Below, piece by piece: positions 35,105-43,532 of a stretch of DNA of 64,000 bases. The position numbers were made by a program, and so were the translations under genes. This DNA comes from Roseateles_C aquae. Lineage in GTDB: Bacteria > Pseudomonadota > Gammaproteobacteria > Burkholderiales > Burkholderiaceae_C. The notes under the pieces are model-generated. The model searched no databases, had not been told where the DNA came from, and saw only the letters and a list, made by a program, of their open reading frames with translations. Positions within the stretch are counted from its first letter, which is position 1. Each line of letters opens with the position of its first letter. The stretch lies in assembly GCF_032337115.1 (NCBI RefSeq), contig NZ_JAVXZY010000008.1:223938-287937 (forward strand), written 5' to 3'.

Positions 35105-36651
35105 GGTACTTCGCGCGGCTCTTCGTCATCCTCTGGACGATTTACCGTTTCGGTCTCGACGAGCTCGCGCTGTCGGGCTTCCGGCGGCGGCGTTTCCGCC
35201 TTTTGCGCCGCGCCATCACGCTGGGGCGCCAATGGGAGCAGCCGCGTGGCGTGCGTCTGCGCCTGGCGCTGGAGCAGCTTGGCCCCATCTTCGTCAAGTT
35301 CGGTCAGGTGCTGTCGACCCGGCGCGATCTGGTGCCGCTGGACATCGTCGAGGAACTGGCCAAGCTGCAGGACGCGGTGCCGCCGTTCCCGGCCGCGCAG
35401 TCGCGCGCCCTGGTGGAAAAGGCCTTCGGCCGCAGCATCGAGCAGCTGTTCGCCACCTTTGATGCCGAGCCGGTCGCCAGCGCCTCGATTGCCCAGGTTC
35501 ACTTTGCGACGTTGAAGAGCGGCCGCGAGGTGGCGGTCAAGGTGCTGCGGCCCGGCATGCTCGACGTGATCGATGACGATATGGCCCTGCTGCGCCTGCT
35601 GGCCGGCTGGGTCGAGCGGCTGTCGGCCGACGGCCGGCGGCTCAAGCCGCGCGAGGTCGTCGCCGAGTTCGACACCTATCTGCATGACGAACTGGACCTC
35701 GTCCGCGAGGCCGCCAATGCCGCCCAGCTGCGCCGCAATATGGACGGCCTCGATCTGGTGCTGGTGCCCGAGATGATCTGGGAGCTGTGCACCAGCGAGG
35801 TGATCGTGATGCAGCGCATGAGCGGCGTGCCGATTTCACAGGTGCAGCGACTGAAGGATGCCGGCGTTGACATCCCCAAGCTGGCCCGCGACGGCGTGAC
35901 CATCTTCTTCACCCAGGTTTTCCGCGACGGCTTCTTTCACGCCGATATGCACCCGGGCAATATCCAGGTCAGCCTGGACCCGGCGACCTTCGGCCGCTAT
36001 ATCGCGCTGGACTTCGGCATCATCGGCACGCTGACCGACAACGACAAGGAATACCTGGCGCAGAACTTCATCGCCTTCTTTCAGCGCGACTACAAGCGTG
36101 TGGCGCAGTTGCATATCGAGTCGGGCTGGGTGCCGGCGGGCACACGGGTCGACGAGCTGGAGAGCGCGGTGCGGGCCGTCTGTGAGCCGCATTTCGATCG
36201 GCCATTGAAGGACATCTCCTTGGGCCAGGTGCTGATGCGGCTGTTCCAGACTTCGCGCCGCTTCAACGTCGAGATCCAGCCGCAGCTGGTGCTCTTGCAA
36301 AAGACACTGCTCAATGTCGAAGGCCTCGGCCGTCAGCTCGACCCGGAGCTGGACCTGTGGGCCACCGCCAAGCCTTTCCTTGAGCGCTGGATGAACGAGC
36401 AGGTGGGCTGGCGCGCGCTGCTGATCCAGATGAAGAAGGAAGCGCCGCGCTTTGCACAGATCTTCCCCGAGCTGCCGCGGCTGCTGCACGACAGCCTGAA
36501 GCGCCAGGCCGCCGGCCATGACGACGCGGCCTTGCGCGCGCTGATCCGTGAGCAGCGCAGTACCAACCGCCTGCTGCAGGCGCTGCTGTTCGGCCTGATT
36601 GGCTTCACCTTGGGTTTGGTGGTCACTCACCTGTACCTGCAGCTGCACTGA
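35101..36651 (+). CDS. ubiB: UbiB family atypical kinase of ubiquinone biosynthesis
   Basis: The 516-residue protein carries the UbiB/ADCK signatures: the KxGQ motif in PIFVKFGQVLSTRRDLVP, the Ala-rich loop VASASIAQVHFATLKSG, GVTIFFTQVFRDGFFHADMHPGNI (catalytic loop) and ALDFGIIGTLTD (DFG). Two C-terminal hydrophobic helices anchor it to the membrane. It is thought to help extract or pass coenzyme Q precursors to the Ubi complex. Coupled to ubiJ by overlap. Confidence 0.97.
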   Translation: MRYFARLFVILWTIYRFGLDELALSGFRRRRFRLLRRAITLGRQWEQPRGVRLRLALEQLGPIFVKFGQVLSTRRDLVPLDIVEELAKLQDAVPPFPAAQSRALVEKAFGRSIEQLFATFDAEPVASASIAQVHFATLKSGREVAVKVLRPGMLDVIDDDMALLRLLAGWVERLSADGRRLKPREVVAEFDTYLHDELDLVREAANAAQLRRNMDGLDLVLVPEMIWELCTSEVIVMQRMSGVPISQVQRLKDAGVDIPKLARDGVTIFFTQVFRDGFFHADMHPGNIQVSLDPATFGRYIALDFGIIGTLTDNDKEYLAQNFIAFFQRDYKRVAQLHIESGWVPAGTRVDELESAVRAVCEPHFDRPLKDISLGQVLMRLFQTSRRFNVEIQPQLVLLQKTLLNVEGLGRQLDPELDLWATAKPFLERWMNEQVGWRALLIQMKKEAPRFAQIFPELPRLLHDSLKRQAAGHDDAALRALIREQRSTNRLLQALLFGLIGFTLGLVVTHLYLQLH

Positions 36652-36658
36652 GGCTGTT

Positions 36659-36685
36659 GCCATTGCCTCAAAAAGCGGCAATGGC
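36659..36685 (+). terminator. Stem-loop after ubiB (terminator-like, no T tract)
   Basis: A perfect 9-bp inverted repeat GCCATTGCC-tcaaaaagc-GGCAATGGC begins eight bases after the ubiB stop. There is no run of T, so intrinsic termination is doubtful. Confidence 0.45.
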
Positions 36686-36735
36686 CTGGGGTAGCTCTGG
36701 CTTGCCCCGCCGCCTTTTGCGCATAAGCTCGCGCG

Positions 36736-39700
36736 ATGCGTTGGCTCGCCCGGACCCTCTTCCTCGCTGCCCTTGGGCTGGCGCTGGGCATGCTGGCGCC
36801 GCTGGCGCGTGCTGGCGGTGCGTTGCAAAGCCTGCGCTTCGAGCACCTGGGCCCCGAACAAACCGGCGTGCAGGCCACGCTGATGAGCGCCCAGCAGGAC
36901 AGCCGCGGCCTGATGTGGCTGGGCACCAGCGAGGGCCTGCTGCGCTACGACGGACGGCGCGGCAAGCTGTTTCCGTCTGATCTGGCCAATCCCGCGTCGC
37001 TGAGCCATCCGGCGGTGCGGGCGATGCTGCTCCTGCCCGACGAGCGCATGCTCCTGGGCACCGAGCGCGGGCTGGACGAGATCGATCTGCACACCGAGCG
37101 GGTACGCCGCCATGGCCTGCCGGGCGAGCGCCATATGCGCGAGCGCTATGTGCTCGGCCTGCAGCCGGCCGGCGCGGGCAAGGTCTGGGTGCTGACGCCG
37201 ATCAATCTGCTTCAGTTCGACACCGCCCAGCGGCGTTTTCGCGACATGCCGCTGCCGCCCCTGCAAACAGCGGTGGCCGGCCGGCCGGCGCAGCTGTGGG
37301 CGATGCGTGGCGACGGCCTCGGCGGCATCTGGTTGGCCGCCGGCCAGGAGCTCCTGCATCTGGATGGCAGCGGGCACCCGCTGCAGCGCTGGCCGCTGCA
37401 GGCGTTTGACAGCGCCGCTCCCGGCGTGCGTGACCTGACGCTGGACCGTGAGGGCCATGTCTGGCTGGGCACCAACAGCGGCGTGCGGGTCGTCGAGGCG
37501 GCCAGCGGACGCCAGCTGGACTGGTCGCAGCGCCTGGGTCTGCCGGCCCTGATGATCCACACGATGTTCACCGACCACGCCGGCTCGGTCTGGATAGGCA
37601 GCGGTGGTGCCGGCCTGTGGCGCTGGCGGCCGGGCAGCACGGCGGCCGAGCAGTTCATTCGCCATCCCGCCTTGCCGGACAGCATCGGCGCGCGCGCGCC
37701 GGCGTCCATCAATCAGGATCGCAGCGGCGTGCTCTGGGTTGGCGCCTGGGATGGCACGATCTCCCTGGTCGATCTGGACAGCGGCGGCTTCCACAGCTAC
37801 CGCTCGGTCTTCGGCGAGGCCGACAGCCTGTCGTCCGACGGCGTCATGGCGGTGCAGGCCGAGGGCACCGAGCATGCCTGGGCGGCCACCTACGGCGGCG
37901 GGCTGAACCGGGTTCATCTGGCCAGCGGCCGCACCGAGCGGATCGGCAAGGATCAGCTGCCCATGCCGTATCAAAAAGCGCTGATGCTGCAAGCCGGGCG
38001 CGGGCTCTGGGTGGGCGGTGACGGCGGCATCTTTCTGCTCGAACTGCCGGGCCGGCGCGTGCGCCGCATCGACCTGGCCGGTGCCACCGGCGGGGGCACC
38101 TCGATCAGCTCGTTTGCGCTCGACGGCCGCGGCAATGTCTGGGCCGGCAGTGCCGGTGGCGTCTACCGGATCGCGCCGGACGGCCAGCTGCGGCGCTTTC
38201 GGCGCGAGGCCGGCCGGATCGGTTCCCTCAGCAACGAGGTGGTCGACTGCCTGCTTGCCGATGCCGAGGGCCGGCTGTGGGCGGGCAGCAAGGGCGGGCT
38301 GCAGCTCTGGGATGAGCGGCTGCAAGGCTTTGTGCAGCCGGTACTGCCCAGCGCCGACCTCAGCCAGCCAGCCGACCTGATTGTTTTTGCGCTGCGCCAG
38401 GATGCGCGCGGGCAGATCTGGGTGGGCTCGCAGCAGGGGCTGTACCAGTTGCTGCCAGCGGTCGGACAGTCCGAGGGCTGGCAGCTGAAGGCCTGGAACA
38501 AGCTGCCCGGCATGCCGCGCGGCTGGATCCATGGTCTCGAAAACGCCCCCGACGGCTCGCTGTGGATGGCCTCGTCCGAGGGCCTGAGCCGGCTCGATCC
38601 GAACCGGCAAAGCCTGCACAGCTATGCGGCACGTTCGGGGCATTTTCCGGGCAATTTCGTCCAGGGCGCCAGCCATGCCGGGCCCGACGGCAGCTTGCTC
38701 TATGGTGGTGAGGGCCTGCTGCACTTCAAGCCCACCGAGCTGCGCGACAACGCCACGCCGCCGCCGCTGGTGCTGGCCGATATCCGCATCTTCAATCGCT
38801 CGATGCTGGACGGCAGCACCGATGCGCTGCCCGCCGGCGGCGCCGCCAGCAGCCTGAAGGCCTTGGGCATCGAGGGCCCGCTGGCGCAGGCTCGCTCGCT
38901 GCGGCTGAGTCATCGCGAGGCCATGGTCAGCTTTGATCTGCGGGCACTGCACTACTACAGCCCCAAGCAGATCCGCTACGCCTGGCGCCTGGCCGGCTTC
39001 GACCCCGATTGGATTCATGGCCCGCCCGGGGAGGGCCTGGCCACCTACACCAACCTCGATCCCGGCCATTACCGGCTGCTCGCCAAGGCTGCCAACCCCG
39101 ATGGCCGCTGGAGCGAGCCGCAGCTGCTGCTGGAGATCGAGGTGTTGCCGCCTTGGTGGCGCAGTGGCTGGCTGCGGCTGCTGCTGGCGATGGCCTTGCT
39201 GCTGCTGCTGGGGACGGCATGGCGGCTGCGCTTGCGCAGCCTTCAACGCGAACAGCTGCGGCTGGAACAACAGGTTGAAAAGCGCACGGCGGAAGTGCAG
39301 GCGCAGCGCCAGCAGATTGCCACGCTCAGCGACATCGGTCGCGAATTGACCGCGTCGCTCGACGTGGCGGCCATTCACCACACGCTGAACGCCCATGTCG
39401 AGGCGCTGATGCCTGCGACGATTTTTGGCGTCGGCCTGCTGCGCCGCGACGAGGGCGTGATCGAGTTCGACTACGTGCTGGACCGCGGCCGCCCCTGCAA
39501 GCCCTACCGCCGCAGCCTGGCCGCCACTGAGCAGCCGGCGGCGCGCTGCGTCAACCACGATGAATCGCTGATCTTGAGCAGCTTTGCCCACGACAACCGC
39601 CAGCTCGATGCCCGGGTGCGCGAGCGCGAAGGCGGCCAGCAGGTCGAGCTGCTCGATGGCGGCGAACCCAGCCAGGCCGGCTCGGGCCTCTACGTGCCAC

Positions 39701-40641
39701 TGCGCCTGAAGGGTCAGGTGATCGGTGTGATCAGCGTGCTCAGCGAGCAGGCCGATGCCTATACCCAGACCCATCTGGACATGCTGCAGACGCTGGGTGC
39801 CTATGCGGCAGTGGCGCTGGACAATGCCGACGCCTACCGCCAGCTGAAGCAGACGCAGACCCAGCTGTTCGCCCAGGAGAAGCTCGCCGCCTTGGGCTCG
39901 CTGGTGGCCGGCGTGGCCCATGAGCTGAACACGCCCTTGGGTAACAGCCTGCTGGCGGCCAGCACCTTGCACGACAGCACCCTGCGTTTTGCCGCCGCCT
40001 TCGAGGCCGGCGCCCTGCGCCGCTCGGAGCTGCAGGCTTTCTGCGAGATGGCGCGCGGCAGCACCGACCTACTCTTGCGCGGGCTCAGCAGCGCGACCAG
40101 CCTGGTGGCCAGCTTCAAGCAACTGGCGGTGGACCAGACTTCGGAGCGACGCCGCGAGTTCGATCTGCGCCAGCTCTGCGAGGAAGTGGCGCTGAGCCTG
40201 ATCAACCGGCTGCGCAAGGACAGCCATGAGCTGCGCCTGGAACTGCCTGCAGGCCTGCTGTTGGACAGCTATCCCGGTCCGCTGGGGCAGGTGCTGAGCA
40301 ATCTGGTGCTGAACGCGCTGACCCACGGTTTTGAGGGGCGCCAGGGCGGCGTGATTCGTATCGATGCCGAGCGCCTGCCGGGCGATCAGCTGCGCTTGCG
40401 CTTCGCAGATGACGGCTGCGGCATCCCGGAGCAGCATCTCTCGCGCGTCTTCGATCCCTTCTTCACCACCAAGCTGGGCAGTGGCGGCAGCGGCCTGGGT
40501 CTGCATCTTTGCTACACCATCGTGCACTCGATGCTGGGGGGTGAGATTTCGGTCAGCAGCGCACCAGGACAGGGCGCGGTGTTTGAACTGCTGCTGCCCT
40601 TGGTGGCGCCGCGCCAGGCCGAGCACCAGCCGCCCGCTTGA
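36736..40641 (+). CDS. Two-component sensor histidine kinase with periplasmic beta-propeller and GAF domain
   Basis: The 1301-residue protein has a signal peptide (1-27) and a long periplasmic sensor of ~14 propeller repeats of the GLMWLGTSEGLLRYDG type. A Y_Y_Y domain (~720-800), one membrane helix (~806-830) and a short coiled coil follow. A GAF domain (~865-1030) precedes the kinase core with phospho-acceptor His1062 in GVAHELNTPLGN and an ATPase domain (NALTHGF, DDGCGIPE, GLGLHLCYTIV). It resembles hybrid propeller sensors of polysaccharide sensing but lacks the receiver and AraC domains. No response regulator gene is adjacent. The ligand is unknown. Confidence 0.93.
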   Translation: MRWLARTLFLAALGLALGMLAPLARAGGALQSLRFEHLGPEQTGVQATLMSAQQDSRGLMWLGTSEGLLRYDGRRGKLFPSDLANPASLSHPAVRAMLLLPDERMLLGTERGLDEIDLHTERVRRHGLPGERHMRERYVLGLQPAGAGKVWVLTPINLLQFDTAQRRFRDMPLPPLQTAVAGRPAQLWAMRGDGLGGIWLAAGQELLHLDGSGHPLQRWPLQAFDSAAPGVRDLTLDREGHVWLGTNSGVRVVEAASGRQLDWSQRLGLPALMIHTMFTDHAGSVWIGSGGAGLWRWRPGSTAAEQFIRHPALPDSIGARAPASINQDRSGVLWVGAWDGTISLVDLDSGGFHSYRSVFGEADSLSSDGVMAVQAEGTEHAWAATYGGGLNRVHLASGRTERIGKDQLPMPYQKALMLQAGRGLWVGGDGGIFLLELPGRRVRRIDLAGATGGGTSISSFALDGRGNVWAGSAGGVYRIAPDGQLRRFRREAGRIGSLSNEVVDCLLADAEGRLWAGSKGGLQLWDERLQGFVQPVLPSADLSQPADLIVFALRQDARGQIWVGSQQGLYQLLPAVGQSEGWQLKAWNKLPGMPRGWIHGLENAPDGSLWMASSEGLSRLDPNRQSLHSYAARSGHFPGNFVQGASHAGPDGSLLYGGEGLLHFKPTELRDNATPPPLVLADIRIFNRSMLDGSTDALPAGGAASSLKALGIEGPLAQARSLRLSHREAMVSFDLRALHYYSPKQIRYAWRLAGFDPDWIHGPPGEGLATYTNLDPGHYRLLAKAANPDGRWSEPQLLLEIEVLPPWWRSGWLRLLLAMALLLLLGTAWRLRLRSLQREQLRLEQQVEKRTAEVQAQRQQIATLSDIGRELTASLDVAAIHHTLNAHVEALMPATIFGVGLLRRDEGVIEFDYVLDRGRPCKPYRRSLAATEQPAARCVNHDESLILSSFAHDNRQLDARVREREGGQQVELLDGGEPSQAGSGLYVPLRLKGQVIGVISVLSEQADAYTQTHLDMLQTLGAYAAVALDNADAYRQLKQTQTQLFAQEKLAALGSLVAGVAHELNTPLGNSLLAASTLHDSTLRFAAAFEAGALRRSELQAFCEMARGSTDLLLRGLSSATSLVASFKQLAVDQTSERRREFDLRQLCEEVALSLINRLRKDSHELRLELPAGLLLDSYPGPLGQVLSNLVLNALTHGFEGRQGGVIRIDAERLPGDQLRLRFADDGCGIPEQHLSRVFDPFFTTKLGSGGSGLGLHLCYTIVHSMLGGEISVSSAPGQGAVFELLLPLVAPRQAEHQPPA

Positions 40642-40772
40642 GGGATGGCCCTGGGCGCGGGCTCGCCCATGCTCAACGATAATGCGCCGGTTTTTGCGGC
40701 TGCCCAGCGGGCGTGTCGCCCCGCCCCCTCTCTTGGCTCACCTCGCCCCGGCTGACGGCCGGCGCCGCTGAC

Positions 40773-42248
40773 ATGAACATCACGCTGATCGTCTTTGTCG
40801 TGCTCTATCTGCTGGGCACCTTGGCCCTTGGGGTCTGGGCCGGTACCCGGATCAAGAACACCAGCGATTTCGCCATCGCCGGGCGCAGCCTGCCACTGGC
40901 GATGGTGATCACGACGACGTTTGCGACCTGGTTTGGTGCCGAGACGGTGATGGGCATTCCGGCCAAGTTCGTCCAGGGCGGGCTCAATGCCATCGTTGAA
41001 GACCCGTTTGGCGCCGGCACCTGCCTGATCCTGGTCGGCGCCTTCTTCGCCACCAAGCTGTACCGCCAAAACCTGCTGACCATCGGCGATTTTTACCGCC
41101 AGCGCTATGGCAAGGGCGTCGAGGTGTTCTGCTCCGGCGCCATCATCCTCAGCTATCTGGGCTGGGTGGCGGCGCAGATCACCGCACTGGGCCTGGTCTT
41201 CTCGGTGCTGACCAACGGCGCGATGAGCGAGACCGCCGGCATGATCGTCGGCACGCTGGCCGTGCTGATCTATGTGGTGATCGGTGGCTTCCTGGCCGTG
41301 GCCTGGACCGACTTCATCCAGATGATCGTGCTGGTGATTGGCCTGTCGGTCATCGCCGTGTTCTCGGCCGATCTGGCCGGTGGCGCAGATCAGGTGCTGG
41401 CGCTGGCGCAGAGCAAGGACTTGTTCCGCTTCATGCCCGAGCCCAGCTTCACCGAGGTGGCCATGTTCATCGGCGCTGCCGTGACCATGATGCTGGGCAG
41501 CATCCCGCAGCAGGATGTGTTTCAGCGCGTCATGTCGGCCAAGGATGAAAAGACGGCGCGCAATGGCGCCATCATCGGCGGCGTCAGCTACATCCTGTTT
41601 GCGGCGGTGCCAATGTTCATCGTCGCCAGTGCCGTCGTGGTGATGGGCCAGCAGGCGCTGGATATCGCCAAGGACGACTATCAGAAGCTGCTGCCCACCT
41701 TTGTGCTGACCAAGATGCCGCTGCTGATGCAGATCCTGTTCTTTGGCGCGCTGCTGTCGGCGATCAAGAGCACCTCGTCGGCCACGCTGCTGGCGCCTTC
41801 GACCAGCTTCGTCGAGAACATCCTGAAGAATCTGCGGCCGCGCATGGGCGACCGCCAGCAGCTGCTGGCCATGCGCCTGACCATCATCATCTTCGCCGCC
41901 CTGGTGCTGGCCTACGCGATCGCGATGCGCGGCACCTCGATCTACGAGCTGGTGTCCTCGGCCTACCAGGTGACCCTGGTGGGCGCCTTCGTGCCCCTGG
42001 TCTGCGGGCTGTACTGGAGCCGCGCCACCACCCAGGGGGCGATCTTCTCGCTGCTGGCCGGCATCGGCGTGTGGATCGCCTTCCTGCCCCAGGTCAGCCT
42101 GTTTGGTGAGCTGTTCCCCGGCCAGCTGGCCGGCCTGCTGGCCGGCTTCGCCGGCATGGTCGTCGGCTCGCTGGCGCCGCAGTGGCTGAAAAACCGCCAT
42201 GAGCACAAGCGTCATGTGACCGGCCTGCCCGACGAGGCCTCGGCTTGA
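40773..42248 (+). CDS. Sodium:solute symporter family transporter
   Basis: From ATG 40773 the protein is 491 residues with about 13 hydrophobic helices. It opens with FVVLYLLGTLALGVWAGTRIKNTSDFAIAGRSLP, the SSS signature, and includes TWFGAETVMGIPAKFV, GWVAAQITALGLVF and SIPQQDVFQRVMSAKDEKTA. Family members import proline, pantothenate, acetate or sugars with sodium; the substrate cannot be read here. A longer upstream frame is GC filler. It lies 131 bp after the sensor kinase, with a TAATGC hexamer near 40681 that may be part of its own promoter. Confidence 0.92.
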   Translation: MNITLIVFVVLYLLGTLALGVWAGTRIKNTSDFAIAGRSLPLAMVITTTFATWFGAETVMGIPAKFVQGGLNAIVEDPFGAGTCLILVGAFFATKLYRQNLLTIGDFYRQRYGKGVEVFCSGAIILSYLGWVAAQITALGLVFSVLTNGAMSETAGMIVGTLAVLIYVVIGGFLAVAWTDFIQMIVLVIGLSVIAVFSADLAGGADQVLALAQSKDLFRFMPEPSFTEVAMFIGAAVTMMLGSIPQQDVFQRVMSAKDEKTARNGAIIGGVSYILFAAVPMFIVASAVVVMGQQALDIAKDDYQKLLPTFVLTKMPLLMQILFFGALLSAIKSTSSATLLAPSTSFVENILKNLRPRMGDRQQLLAMRLTIIIFAALVLAYAIAMRGTSIYELVSSAYQVTLVGAFVPLVCGLYWSRATTQGAIFSLLAGIGVWIAFLPQVSLFGELFPGQLAGLLAGFAGMVVGSLAPQWLKNRHEHKRHVTGLPDEASA

Positions 42249-42309
42249 AAACGCGCCATATGCCCTGAAATCTGGCCTCGGGCCACGGTGTGGCCCATCT
42301 GGCCAGGGC

Positions 42310-42333
42310 TGAGAGCGCTCTCACCCCTATAAT
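42310..42333 (+). promoter_or_regulatory. Perfect 14-bp palindrome abutting a consensus -10 box upstream of fmdB
   Basis: TGAGAGCGCTCTCA (42310-42323) is a perfect palindrome, followed four bases later by TATAAT (42328-42333). The fmdB ATG is at 42365. At 17-bp spacing the -35 position (42305-42310) is not consensus, so the palindrome, which fills the spacer, may be the operator of a regulator. Confidence 0.6.
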
Positions 42334-42364
42334 TTCGCCTTTTTGATCAACAGCTTAGACAACC

Positions 42365-42679
42365 ATGCCGATCTACGCCTACCGCTGTGGTTCCTGCGGT
42401 CATGCCAAGGATGTGCTGCAAAAGCTTTCTGACGCCCCGCTGCAGACCTGCCCGGCTTGCGGTGCCGACACGTTCCAGAAGCAGATCACCGCAGCCGGCT
42501 TCCAGTTGAAGGGCTCGGGCTGGTACGCCACCGATTTCAAGGGTGGCGCCGGCGCCACCGCAGCGCCTGCCGTGGCCAGTGCCGCCGGCGAGGCCAGTGC
42601 TTCATCCAGCAGCAGCGAAAGCAGCAGTGCTGCCGCCAGCGGCTCCACGCCTTGCGGCGGTTCCTGCGCCTGCCATTGA
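42365..42679 (+). CDS. FmdB family zinc-ribbon protein
   Basis: The 104-residue protein begins with the standard FmdB domain: MPIYAYRCGSCGH, then QKLSDAPLQTCPACG, giving two CxxC pairs for one zinc. The segment FQLKGSGWYATDFKG is also conserved. A Ser/Ala-rich linker and a short CGGSCACH tail follow. The family was first described as a putative regulator of formamidase genes; function is still uncertain. It has a consensus -10 box and palindrome in front. In betaproteobacteria it commonly precedes DUF502 and aspS, exactly as here. Confidence 0.93.
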   Translation: MPIYAYRCGSCGHAKDVLQKLSDAPLQTCPACGADTFQKQITAAGFQLKGSGWYATDFKGGAGATAAPAVASAAGEASASSSSSESSSAAASGSTPCGGSCACH

Positions 42680-42704
42680 AGGCAGTGCCACAACAAGGAT
42701 CTCA

Positions 42705-43376
42705 GTGAGAAAGTACATCATCGCCGGCCTGCTGGTCTGGCTGCCGCTTGCGATCACCATCTGGGTCTTGAACCAGGTGCTGGGCGTCGTCAACGGCGTG
42801 TTCCACTCGCTGCTGGATGCCTTGACCGTGTTGTCGCCCGCCTCGCTGCACGACGGCATTGCCGGCCTGCGCGATGTGCCGGGCCTGGGTCTGATCATCC
42901 TGGTCAGTGGCTTGCTGCTGACCGGCATGTTCGTGGCCAACATCTTTGGCCAGTGGTGGTTGCGCCAGTGGGACCGCCTGCTGTCCAGCATCCCCATCGT
43001 CAAGAGCATCTACAGCTCGGTCAAGCAGGTCTCGGACACGCTGTTCTCCAGCAGCGGCAATGCCTTCCGCGAGGCCGTGCTGGTGCAGTACCCGCACCAG
43101 GGCTCCTGGACCATCGCCTTCGTGACCGGTGCGCCCAGCGGCGAGGTCGCTCAGCACTTTGAGAGCGAGCATGTCAGCCTCTACGTGCCGACGACGCCCA
43201 ACCCGACCTCGGGCTTCTTCCTGATGATGCCGCGCAGCAGCATCAAGCCGCTGCAAATGAGCGTGGACGAAGCACTGAAGTACATCATTTCCATGGGCGT
43301 GGTGGCCCCGCATGGCGAAGCCGAGACGGCGGCTGCCGGCGGCACGCTGACGGCCAGCAACGACGAGCGAAATTGA
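42705..43376 (+). CDS. DUF502 family membrane protein
   Basis: I start at GTG 42705, which has AAGGA at the right distance and follows the fmdB stop by 25 bp. The 223-residue product has two N-terminal membrane helices (YIIAGLLVWLPLAITIWVL and LGLIILVSGLLLTGMFVANIFG). The DUF502 blocks SIPIVKSIYSSVKQVSDTLF, VLVQYPHQGSWTIAFVTG and VPTTPNPTSGFFLMMPRS follow. The longer open frame (from 42543) overlaps fmdB and is not credible. The role is unknown; homologues in plants affect vesicle transport, which does not inform this case. Confidence 0.92.
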   Translation: MRKYIIAGLLVWLPLAITIWVLNQVLGVVNGVFHSLLDALTVLSPASLHDGIAGLRDVPGLGLIILVSGLLLTGMFVANIFGQWWLRQWDRLLSSIPIVKSIYSSVKQVSDTLFSSSGNAFREAVLVQYPHQGSWTIAFVTGAPSGEVAQHFESEHVSLYVPTTPNPTSGFFLMMPRSSIKPLQMSVDEALKYIISMGVVAPHGEAETAAAGGTLTASNDERN

Positions 43377-43532
43377 CCGGGTTGAGCACCCGGCAAGTGC
43401 TCAACCCTGAGGCCGGCTTGCGATTGAAACCCCGCGAACCGGCCCGCCAGCGCCTCACAGACAAGACCTGACCCCATGACCTGCCGCCCCCGAGGGCGCG
43501 GCGGGCCAAGACCAAGAATTCGGAGAACCTTT

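Noticed and set aside
35836..39972. A 1378-codon open frame on the minus strand opposite ubiB and the sensor kinase
   Set aside because: It is a shadow of high-GC coding on the plus strand. Its composition (Gln/Ala/Arg/His-rich, no domain) is typical of antisense frames, and both plus-strand genes have clear domains.
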